Shown in pieces: positions 1 to 5,789 of a DNA stretch of 9,066 nt. The position numbers and the translations under genes were made by a program. Numbering within the stretch: position 1 is the first letter of the stretch; every line of letters begins with the position of its first letter. Source of the stretch: an uncultured Clostridia bacterium. GTDB lineage: Bacteria > Bacillota > Clostridia > TANB77 > CAG-508. The notes below the pieces were generated by a model. The model was not told the origin of the DNA. It searched no databases and worked only from the letters and a program-made list of their open reading frames with translations. Location: assembly GCA_947623615.1 (NCBI GenBank), contig CANQHH010000047.1, positions 1 through 9,066 of the forward strand. Reading direction: 5' to 3'.

Positions 1-576
1 AAAGAATATATAATAGTAACAATAATATTTGTAATAGGTATATTAGGTGGAATAATATTTATAAATAATGTCAATGAGGCTCAGGGAGCGGAAATTCAGG
101 AGTACATAAATAGCTTTATACAGTCGCTTAAAAGTGGTTGCTATATTGATAAAGGTATGTTAATAAAAAAATCATTAGCAGAAAATCTTGTGTTAGCCAT
201 AAGTATGTGGTTTATTGGCTCCACAGTTATAGGAATGCCAATAATGTTAGGAATAGTGCTGTTTAGAGGCTTTTGCATAGGCTACACGGTTTCATCTTCG
301 ATTGCAGTATTAGGAACACAAAAAGGAATAATATTTTTTATGACCTCTATGGTTGCTCAGAACATATTATTTATACCTGTATTAATAGCGTTAGCAGTTA
401 GTGGGATGAAGATGTATAAATCTATAATGAAAGACAAGAGGAAAGAGAACATAAAAATAGAAATAGTGAGACATACATTGATGTCTATTATGCTATTTTT
501 AGTCTTGATAATTGCATCATTGATAGAAGTATATATATCTACAAATTTACTTACATCATGTATAGGTTTCTTTTAA
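1..576 (+). CDS. spoIIM: Stage II sporulation protein M, 5'-truncated by window edge
   Basis: SpoIIM is a polytopic membrane protein which, with SpoIID and SpoIIP, forms the DMP peptidoglycan-remodelling complex that drives engulfment of the forespore. The frame is open from base 1, so 191 residues are visible; the family is about 210-215 residues, so only some 20-25 N-terminal residues are missing. An internal ATG at 157 is not the start, because the upstream in-frame codons also read as SpoIIM (a hydrophobic segment, then an NNVNEAQGAE stretch). Several hydrophobic segments are separated by short loops, including the glycine-rich MLGIVLFRGFCIGYTVSSS region and the following QKGIIFFMTSMVAQN segment, which are typical of the family. 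The gene lies directly upstream of xerD, a common arrangement in Firmicutes. In Bacillus it is under mother-cell sigma-E control; its promoter is outside this window. Identification is by recognised sequence pattern. Confidence 0.9.
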   Translation, partial: KEYIIVTIIFVIGILGGIIFINNVNEAQGAEIQEYINSFIQSLKSGCYIDKGMLIKKSLAENLVLAISMWFIGSTVIGMPIMLGIVLFRGFCIGYTVSSSIAVLGTQKGIIFFMTSMVAQNILFIPVLIALAVSGMKMYKSIMKDKRKENIKIEIVRHTLMSIMLFLVLIIASLIEVYISTNLLTSCIGFF

Positions 577-602
577 AAATTATAAAAAATTTAAAAAATG
601 TA

Positions 603-631
603 TTTACTTTTTTGCTGTAATTTGATATAAC
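603..631 (+). promoter_or_regulatory. Candidate promoter for xerD (extended -10)
   Basis: TTTACT (603-608) and TATAAC (626-631) are 17 nt apart, and a TG at 623-624 makes an extended -10 element. Transcription would begin near 638 and leave a leader of about 70 nt. The -35 is weak (4 of 6), and in such AT-rich sequence chance matches are common. The spoIIM-xerD gap (577-705) has no convincing terminator, so xerD may also be read from upstream. Confidence 0.4.
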
Positions 632-705
632 ATATATGTAAGGTTTATGTAAATTGAAAACATTATAATAATTTTATATATTTATATGAAGGGGTAAGGG
701 CTAAA

Positions 706-1590
706 ATGGAAAAACATATTAAACAATTCTTAGATTTTCTAAAAAACGAAAAAAAATTATCTAATAATACATTACAATCATATAGTAGGGATATAAATCA
801 ATATAGGGAATATTTAGAAAAAAACCGTATTAATTATGTAAAAGTAGATAATGAAAAAATCACTGATTACTTAAACTATTTACAAGAGATAGGAAAAAAA
901 TCATCAACGGTATCAAGAAATTTAGCATCAATTCGTTCTTTTTATCAATATTTAGTACGAATTAAAAAAGTTAAACGTGATCCTACTGAAAGTATACAAT
1001 CGCCAAAAGTAGAAAAAAGAGTTCCAAGCGTGTTAACATCGCAGGAAATAGAATTATTATTAGAGCAACCAAAGAACTTCGATTTAAAAGGTATTAGGGA
1101 TAAAGCAATGTTAGAAGTTGCGTATGCAACTGGAATGAGAGTAACTGAAATTATTTCGTTAGATGTAGAAGATGTAAATATAGAAGAAGGATATGTTACT
1201 TGTAAATCAAGTGGAAATAAGCAAAGAAACATACCATTAGGTTCCTTATCTATAAAGGCATTAAAAGAATATATGGAAGAAGCAAGACCAATAATTATAA
1301 AAGATGAAAATGAAGTAGCTTTATTTGTTAATGTAAATGGAAAAAGGTTAACAAGGCAAGGTTTTTGGAAAATAGTAAAATTTTACAAAGAGCAAGCACA
1401 TATAACAAAAGATATTACACCACATGTTTTAAGACATTCATTTGCAACACATTTACTACAAAATGGAGCAGACTTAAAAGCAATACAATCTATGTTAGGT
1501 CATTCAGACATATCATCAACACAAGTATATATGCAATTTCAAGATAGTGGCATAAAAAATGTATATAAAAAAGCACATCCAAGAGCTTAG
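706..1590 (+). CDS. xerD: Tyrosine recombinase XerD
   Basis: This 294-residue tyrosine recombinase is of normal XerD length. XerC/XerD-type enzymes cut and rejoin DNA at dif to resolve chromosome dimers. The N-terminal SAM-like core-binding domain covers about residues 1-88 and the catalytic domain about 105-290. Visible catalytic residues are Arg145 (TGMRVTE), His240 and Arg243 (HVLRHSF), His266 (LGHSD) and the nucleophile Tyr275 (TQVYMQ), with the same spacing as in E. coli XerD. The beta-hairpin lysine expected in a GKGNKER-like motif is not in place: the region reads CKSSGNKQR, with Ser168/Ser169 at the expected position and lysines at 167 and 172. The C-terminal HPRA is typical of XerD. 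The start is supported by GAAGGGG (688-694) and AAGGG (696-700). The gene follows spoIIM, as in many Firmicutes, and ends at a strong terminator. It could be the sole Xer protein of the organism, but the window cannot show that. Confidence 0.93.
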   Translation: MEKHIKQFLDFLKNEKKLSNNTLQSYSRDINQYREYLEKNRINYVKVDNEKITDYLNYLQEIGKKSSTVSRNLASIRSFYQYLVRIKKVKRDPTESIQSPKVEKRVPSVLTSQEIELLLEQPKNFDLKGIRDKAMLEVAYATGMRVTEIISLDVEDVNIEEGYVTCKSSGNKQRNIPLGSLSIKALKEYMEEARPIIIKDENEVALFVNVNGKRLTRQGFWKIVKFYKEQAHITKDITPHVLRHSFATHLLQNGADLKAIQSMLGHSDISSTQVYMQFQDSGIKNVYKKAHPRA

Positions 1591-1601
1591 AAAATAAATA
1601 T

Positions 1602-1639
1602 AAAATACAAACTATTTTTATGATAGTTTGTATTTTTTT
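1602..1639 (+). terminator. Intrinsic terminator after xerD
   Basis: A perfect 14-bp stem (1602-1615 with 1623-1636) encloses a 7-nt loop and runs into a T tract ending at 1639. It starts 12 nt after the xerD stop codon and isolates xerD from the next operon. The stem begins with an A run, so some activity in the opposite direction is possible. Confidence 0.9.
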
Positions 1640-1708
1640 GGCACAAATTATATTTTTTGAATTGTATTTTTGGAAAGGATTAAATCGATTAATATTAAAA
1701 AATGTAGG

Positions 1709-1739
1709 AGTCGAAAAAATGTCGAAATTTATTGACGAA
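1709..1739 (+). promoter_or_regulatory. Cluster of Spo0A-box-like heptamers
   Basis: An exact Spo0A box, TGTCGAA, lies at 1720-1726. It is flanked in the same orientation by AGTCGAA (1709-1715) and TGACGAA (1733-1739), each one base away from it. The last overlaps the -35 box of the promoter at 1732-1760, where Spo0A binds at several Bacillus promoters. I noticed no other TGTCGAA in the window by eye. Binding by Spo0A is inferred from the motif alone. Confidence 0.5.
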
Positions 1740-1760
1740 AAATGAGATTAATGATATACT
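1732..1760 (+). promoter_or_regulatory. SigA-type promoter of the glucosaminidase operon
   Basis: TTGACG (1732-1737) and TATACT (1755-1760) each match the consensus at 5 of 6 bases and are separated by exactly 17 nt. Transcription should begin near 1767, giving a leader of about 22-37 nt before the two candidate start codons. It is the best promoter in the window and sits downstream of the xerD terminator. Confidence 0.8.
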
Positions 1761-1776
1761 CATCAAAGAAAATATT

Positions 1777-1797
1777 GAGGGGGTACAAATGAGGAGG
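1777..1797 (+). promoter_or_regulatory. Two stacked ribosome binding sites deciding the glucosaminidase start
   Basis: GAGGGGG (1777-1783) lies 5 nt before ATG 1789, and GAGGAGG (1791-1797) lies 6 nt before ATG 1804. Both ATGs are in the same frame. The second site is the canonical sequence, so 1804 is preferred; initiation at 1789 would add five residues (MRRYE) to the signal peptide. A TTG at 1732 in the same frame belongs to the -35 box and has no SD of its own. Confidence 0.65.
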
Positions 1798-1803
1798 TAT
1801 GAA

Positions 1804-4008
1804 ATGTTTTCCGATAACATTTTATTACAATTCAGAGATACACTAGTTAAAATTATATATATTATGATGATTATGATTTTCTTATCTTGCATTTTTCTTG
1901 GTACCATGAGCAATAAAGTGTATGCAGCACAATATACAGAAAAATATAGTAGTTCAGCATTAAAATCATATCCAGGATATTCAGATTTAATAGAAAAGTT
2001 AAAAAAAGCCCATCCAAATTGGACTTTTACAATGTTGTATACAGGTTTAGATTGGAACCAAGTTATAAAAAATGAAACAACAGCGTTGCATGGAAGAAAT
2101 TTAATAGAAGGAAGTAAAACTGGAGAGTGGGTATGTTCATATTGTGATGATGACAAATATGATAATGGAAGCTGGAAATGTGCATCAGAAGCAACAGTGG
2201 CATATTATATGGATCCAAGAAACTCATTATATGAGGATTACATATTTCAATTTGAAAACTTGAAATGGGTTGATGGAGTATATACAGTTGCTGGCGTAAA
2301 TAAAATAATATCAGATTGTAAATATATGCAAGGAAATAAAATTACATATACAAAAACCAATGGAAAGACGGGTACGATAAACAAATCATATGCACAGGTA
2401 ATATATGATGCTGCAAAAAAATATAAGATAAGTCCATATCATTTAGCTGCAAGAATAAGACAAGAGCAAGGACCAGGAAATAATGCATCATCAACTGCAA
2501 CAGGTAAATATTCTAGTTATAACGGATATTATAATTTCTTTAATATAAATGCATATGGTTCAGGAAGTAGTACGATTATAAAAAATGCTTTAAAATATGC
2601 TAAAAATCAAGGTTGGACAGATCCTGAAAAGTCTATAACAGGAGGAGCAAAATTTGTAGCTGATGAATATATAACACAAGGACAATCGACATTATATTTA
2701 CAAAAATTTGATGTTGATAATAGTGATGGTTCTTTATATTGGCATCAATATATGCAAAATGTTTCAGCTTCAAAAACAGAAGGTAGTACGATATTAAAAA
2801 CATATAAAGGTATAGATTCAAAACTAAGTGGTTCTTTTAATTTTGTTATTCCAGTATATAATAATATGCCAGATACAAAATGTCCACAACCAGGTTCTCA
2901 ATCTATAGTTACTCAAGACATACAAATCACAAGTTCATCAGTTATTGTTAGAAGTTCTAAAAGTACAACCGCTAGTAAAGTAGCAACATTAAGCAAAAAT
3001 ACTAAATTGTTAAGAATAGAAATTGGAAATACGAAGTCTAATGGATATTATTGGGATAAGGTTGTTTTAAGTAATGGAAAAAAAGGCTATATAATTTCAG
3101 AAGGTTTTAAAATATTAGATGATATAACAAATTGTAATGTAAAGGCTGTTGCAACAACAGATGTTAATGTAAGAAATGGACCAGGTACTTCTGGGACGAC
3201 TGTAATAACAACATTATCAGCAGGTCAAATAGTAACAATTGTTGAAAAGAATAAATATAAAAAAATTGATGGAGAAAATTGGGTAAGAGTATATTTATCA
3301 GATGGAAGAGCTGGATATGTTGCAGAAGAATATGTAGATGAGGTTTCTAATAGTACTGGTACTACAGCAAAGGGAACAGAAATAGTAAAGGTAATATGTG
3401 ATAGTGGTTTATCTATAAGAGAAGAACCAGGAACAAGTAAGAAAATATTAAAATATGCGGACAAGGGAGATTACCTAACGAGAACAGCCAAAGAAGTATC
3501 AAATGCAAATGGATATGTTTGGGATAAAGTTATTACAGATGATGGTATAGATGGATATGTAGCAAGAGGAGATAGCAAAGAGGACTATATTGAAGTAGTT
3601 AAATCAAATGTAAGTGTAACTCAAGTAAAAGGTTCTGGTTTCAAATCTAGTGGAACAGCGTTAGTGTGTGAACCTAAAATAACTGTTGAAAACATAAAAA
3701 AGGTTGAGTCAGATGCTGTAGTTAAAAATGCTTCTGGCAAAGAAGTAAAATCAGGAAATGTAGGAACAGGGTATACAGTTAAAATAGATGGAAAAACATA
3801 TACAATAAGAAAATTGGGTGATGCAACAGGAGATGGTAAAGCTAGTTCAGCAGATTATGTAAGAATAAAAAATTATTTAAGAAAAAAAGCTTCATTGAAT
3901 TCAAACCAAAAATATGCAGCAGATGTTACAGGAGATGGTAAGGTAACTTCAGCAGATTATGTAAGAGTAAAAAATTACTTAAGAAATAAAGCTAAAATAA
4001 ACATATAG
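1804..4008 (+). CDS. Secreted glucosaminidase with three SH3b domains and a C-terminal dockerin
   Basis: This is a 734-residue exported cell-wall hydrolase, most likely an endo-beta-N-acetylglucosaminidase of the GH73-like autolysin type that cleaves peptidoglycan glycan strands. The signal peptide (about residues 1-42) has its hydrophobic core at 14-33 and a VYA-A cleavage site near 41. The catalytic region spans about 50-345. It includes a YYMDPRN motif near 132 and the ARIRQEQGPGN motif, whose Glu221 is the likely general acid, followed by YYNFFNINAYG. Three SH3b domains at about 372-438, 446-514 and 526-598 should bind wall peptides. A linker domain (about 600-669) leads to a dockerin (670-731) with two DxTGDGKxxSAD calcium loops. 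Cys111, Cys114 and Cys126 form a small cluster near the N-terminus. The start chosen is ATG 1804, behind GAGGAGG; ATG 1789 is the alternative. It is the first gene of a two-gene operon. The family is clear, but the precise bond cleaved is inferred. Confidence 0.88.
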   Translation: MFSDNILLQFRDTLVKIIYIMMIMIFLSCIFLGTMSNKVYAAQYTEKYSSSALKSYPGYSDLIEKLKKAHPNWTFTMLYTGLDWNQVIKNETTALHGRNLIEGSKTGEWVCSYCDDDKYDNGSWKCASEATVAYYMDPRNSLYEDYIFQFENLKWVDGVYTVAGVNKIISDCKYMQGNKITYTKTNGKTGTINKSYAQVIYDAAKKYKISPYHLAARIRQEQGPGNNASSTATGKYSSYNGYYNFFNINAYGSGSSTIIKNALKYAKNQGWTDPEKSITGGAKFVADEYITQGQSTLYLQKFDVDNSDGSLYWHQYMQNVSASKTEGSTILKTYKGIDSKLSGSFNFVIPVYNNMPDTKCPQPGSQSIVTQDIQITSSSVIVRSSKSTTASKVATLSKNTKLLRIEIGNTKSNGYYWDKVVLSNGKKGYIISEGFKILDDITNCNVKAVATTDVNVRNGPGTSGTTVITTLSAGQIVTIVEKNKYKKIDGENWVRVYLSDGRAGYVAEEYVDEVSNSTGTTAKGTEIVKVICDSGLSIREEPGTSKKILKYADKGDYLTRTAKEVSNANGYVWDKVITDDGIDGYVARGDSKEDYIEVVKSNVSVTQVKGSGFKSSGTALVCEPKITVENIKKVESDAVVKNASGKEVKSGNVGTGYTVKIDGKTYTIRKLGDATGDGKASSADYVRIKNYLRKKASLNSNQKYAADVTGDGKVTSADYVRVKNYLRNKAKINI
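3820..3993 (+). repeat. Dockerin duplicated segments, 72-nt direct repeat
   Basis: The two dockerin segments (3820-3891 and 3922-3993) are each 24 codons long with a 102-nt period. By my count they share 63 of 72 bases. Each encodes a calcium loop and the helix after it (SADYVR then KNYLR). Positions 10 and 11 of both loops, which usually contact cohesin, are Ser-Ala. Confidence 0.85.
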
Positions 4009-4026
4009 TTAAGAAAGGAAAGTAAC

Positions 4027-5388
4027 ATGATAAATAAAAAGATAGTAAGATACTGTTTAAGTGTTTTAATAATAATAATAAGTTGGTTTTTATTTAATAC
4101 AATTAGTAATGCAGCATCATTTAGTGCAAGTATTTCTAAATCTACAGTAAACGTGGGTGACACGTTTACTGTAACAGTAAAGGCAAATAATGCAGCAGGA
4201 ATGTATAACGTTAATTCTAGTAATTCTAATGTATCAGTAAGTAGTGGTGATGAGTCAGAATTTTTAGAGGATGGAACAGCAACAATAACATATAAAGCTG
4301 AAAAAGCAGGAAGCACTACTATAACTGCATCTGCTACTGATATGTCTGATTTAGATGATGACACAAAAACAGTAAAGGGAAGTAAGTCTTTTACTGTAAC
4401 AATAAAAGAAAAGAAGAGTTCTACAAAAAAGAATACAGATAAAAGTTCTAGTACTAAAACAAATTCAGATAAAAAGGAAAGTAAAACAAGTAAGCCATCA
4501 TTTACATCTGTAAATGAAAAGGTATATGCAACAGGTAGTGTAAATGTAAGACAAAGCTATAGCACTAGTAGTGCTGTAATAGGAAGTTTATCTAAAGATG
4601 AGAGTGTAACAAGAACAGGTAAAAGTAGTGAATGGAGTAAAGTTGTATATAATGGTCAAACAGCATATATAAATAGTGCATATTTGACTACAACTAAACC
4701 AAAAGAAGAGAAAAAAGAGGAAGAAAATACAGTTGAAGAAGAGAATACAATTGAAGAGGAAAATACGGTTGAAGAAGAAAATACAATAGAGGATGAAACA
4801 GAGGAGACAGGAGAAGAACCAAAAGTTAAATTAAAAGAACTTTTGATAGAAGGTGTGCCACTACAACCAGAATTTAGCAGTGATATATATGAATACACAG
4901 TAGTTTTAGATAAGAAAACAGCATCAGAGCTAAATATTACAGCAACACCAGATGATGAAAGTTCAAATGTTGAAATAGTTGGTAATACACAATTAGGAGT
5001 TGGCGAGAATGTTGTTACAATTATAGTTAGATCAGAGGATGGAGAAGATATAACTACTTATCAGGTTACAGTAGAAGTTCCAGAAGGAGCAGAGTTTAGC
5101 TCATCAGATAATAGTGATTTATATAAATATATAGGAATTGGAATAGCAGGATTAATACTTGTTATAATAATTATTGTAATAATAAAAAGAAGAAAAAAAG
5201 ATGATGATTTCAATGAAATGTATGGAGACTACAATTTAACTAATAATGATGCAGATGAAATACCAAATTCATTGAAAAAAGATAAAAAGGCTGAGTTAGA
5301 TAAAGATATAGAAGAAAAAGAAGAGTCTAATGATATGTTTACAAATGATTCAAATTCGAGAAGAAGAGGCGGAGGAAAACATTTTTAA
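4027..5388 (+). CDS. Membrane-anchored surface protein: Ig-like, SH3b, Glu-rich repeat, cadherin-like domain
   Basis: This 453-residue type I membrane protein has no assigned function. A signal peptide (about 1-29, cleavage near SNA-A) precedes an Ig-like or cohesin-like beta-sandwich (about 31-130) that begins with STVNVGDTFTVTV. A Ser/Lys/Thr linker (131-158) leads to an SH3b domain (about 165-225). A Glu-rich segment follows with four EEENT(V/I) repeats (231-254), then a cadherin-like beta-sandwich domain (about 267-352) of the kind with GVGENVVTIIV followed by TYQVTV. One transmembrane helix (368-386) is followed by KRRKK and a cytoplasmic tail of about 67 residues that is mostly acidic and ends in SRRRGGGKHF. 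The gene starts 18 nt after the glucosaminidase stop, with AGAAAGGA (4012-4019) as SD, so the two are probably cotranscribed. The context suggests it helps position or control the hydrolase. Whether the first domain is BIG2-like or cohesin-like cannot be settled by eye. Confidence 0.8.
   Translation: MINKKIVRYCLSVLIIIISWFLFNTISNAASFSASISKSTVNVGDTFTVTVKANNAAGMYNVNSSNSNVSVSSGDESEFLEDGTATITYKAEKAGSTTITASATDMSDLDDDTKTVKGSKSFTVTIKEKKSSTKKNTDKSSSTKTNSDKKESKTSKPSFTSVNEKVYATGSVNVRQSYSTSSAVIGSLSKDESVTRTGKSSEWSKVVYNGQTAYINSAYLTTTKPKEEKKEEENTVEEENTIEEENTVEEENTIEDETEETGEEPKVKLKELLIEGVPLQPEFSSDIYEYTVVLDKKTASELNITATPDDESSNVEIVGNTQLGVGENVVTIIVRSEDGEDITTYQVTVEVPEGAEFSSSDNSDLYKYIGIGIAGLILVIIIIVIIKRRKKDDDFNEMYGDYNLTNNDADEIPNSLKKDKKAELDKDIEEKEESNDMFTNDSNSRRRGGGKHF
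4143..4173. repeat. Perfect 13-bp inverted repeat inside a coding region
   Basis: TACAGTAAACGTG (4143-4155) and its exact reverse complement (4161-4173) flank a 5-nt loop, GGTGA. It lies about 117 nt into the surface-protein gene, over the codons for TVNVGDTFTV. The C/G-ending codons AAC, GTG, GAC and ACG cluster here in a gene that mostly uses A/T-ending codons. No T tract follows, so it is not a typical terminator. Confidence 0.8.
4717..4800 (+). repeat. 18-bp tandem repeat encoding EEENT(V/I)
   Basis: Four full 18-bp units (4717-4788) and a degenerate partial one (4789-4800) encode alternating EEENTV and EEENTI, so the higher-order period is 36 bp. Third positions differ between units (GAA/GAG, ACA/ACG, ATT/ATA), while the protein pattern is kept. 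The repeat forms an acidic spacer between the SH3b and cadherin-like domains. Confidence 0.9.
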
Positions 5389-5407
5389 TGCATAATTGTA
5401 AAAAAGT

Positions 5408-5436
5408 TTGCAATTTATCATAACATGTGATAAAAT
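5408..5436 (+). promoter_or_regulatory. Promoter for secG-rnr
   Basis: TTGCAA (5408-5413) and TAAAAT (5431-5436) are 17 nt apart, with TG at 5428-5429 forming an extended -10. Transcription should begin near 5443, about 33 nt before the secG start. The gap after the surface-protein gene has no clear terminator, so readthrough from the operon upstream could add to expression. Confidence 0.6.
5414..5434. promoter_or_regulatory. Dyad between -35 and -10 of the secG promoter
   Basis: TTTATCA (5414-5420) and TGATAAA (5428-5434) are exact reverse complements around a 7-nt spacer. The dyad fills the promoter spacer and reaches into the -10 box, which is where an operator for a dimeric repressor would block RNA polymerase. 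No specific regulator is recognised, and short AT-rich dyads arise easily by chance. Confidence 0.35.
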
Positions 5437-5475
5437 AGATAACAGCTTTATAAAACGCAAGAAAGAGGTAATATT

Positions 5476-5727
5476 ATGGTAGTGATAATAAGAAATATAT
5501 TATTAGCGATATATGCAGTTATATGTATAGCATTAATAGTATTAGCAACAATACAAACAAAATCTTCAAATGGTGCATCAGGGACAATTACAGGTTCTGC
5601 TGCCAATAACTTTTATGAGCAAAATAAAGGTAGAACCAAAGATGGAATGTTAAAAAGATATACCATTATATGTGGAATAATATTTGTATTGTTAGCAGTA
5701 GTAATATCAATACTATTTGAGATGTAA
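5476..5727 (+). CDS. secG: Protein translocase subunit SecG
   Basis: SecG is the small, non-essential subunit of the SecYEG channel and assists SecA-driven protein export. The 83-residue product has the family's usual length and form: a first transmembrane helix at about 3-26, a polar Gly/Ser/Ala-rich loop ending in NNFYEQNKGRTKDGMLKR (40-57), and a second helix at about 59-81. The start at ATG 5476 is supported by the SD GAAAGAGG (5461-5468) at a 7-nt spacing. The following gene is rnr, matching the secG-rnr order known from Bacillus and many other Firmicutes, which supports the call for such a short and variable protein. Confidence 0.9.
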   Translation: MVVIIRNILLAIYAVICIALIVLATIQTKSSNGASGTITGSAANNFYEQNKGRTKDGMLKRYTIICGIIFVLLAVVISILFEM

Positions 5728-5775
5728 TTTATAAAATGGAGCATATATAAAAAAGTATATGCTTCTTTTTATAAG
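5728..5775 (+). terminator. Long hairpin with T tract between secG and rnr (attenuator or processing site)
   Basis: The hairpin occupies nearly the whole intergenic gap. The outer stem pairs 5729-5736 with 5767-5774 (8 bp). After a single T-T mismatch, the inner stem pairs 5738-5747 with 5756-5765 (10 pairs, one of them G-U) around an 8-nt loop. The inner stem followed by TTTTT (5766-5770) looks like an intrinsic terminator. The outer arm ends where the rnr SD begins (AAGGAAAAGG, 5773-5782). It may lower rnr expression relative to secG or mark a cleavage site. Confidence 0.6.
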
Positions 5776-5789
5776 GAAAAGGAAAAAAT

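Noticed and set aside
654..682. TTGAAA-N17-TATATT promoter-like sequence before xerD
   Set aside because: Transcription would begin at about 689, within or at the edge of the xerD SD, leaving almost no leader. The sequence is AT-rich and chance matches are likely.
1719..1745. Eight-codon open frame MSKFIDEK with a GGAG upstream
   Set aside because: It lies upstream of the predicted transcription start of the 1732-1760 promoter, and its sequence is fully explained by the Spo0A-box and -35 elements. There is no sign that it is translated.
1695..2156. 153-codon open frame on the minus strand
   Set aside because: It is antisense to the glucosaminidase signal peptide and catalytic region, has no SD, and its sequence looks like a complement of AT-rich coding DNA.
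2887..3600. Three SH3b domains as a possible DNA repeat
   Set aside because: The domains resemble each other as proteins but have diverged in DNA sequence; they are ordinary domain repeats, not a sequence repeat.
3975..4364. 129-codon open frame on the minus strand across the operon junction
   Set aside because: It is antisense to the end of the glucosaminidase and the start of the surface protein, both well supported; its Ser/Val/Leu-rich composition is typical of an antisense shadow.
5389..5420. Possible terminator after the surface-protein gene
   Set aside because: Only a weak stem with a bulge (around 5392-5398 with 5411-5418) can be drawn, and no T tract follows it.
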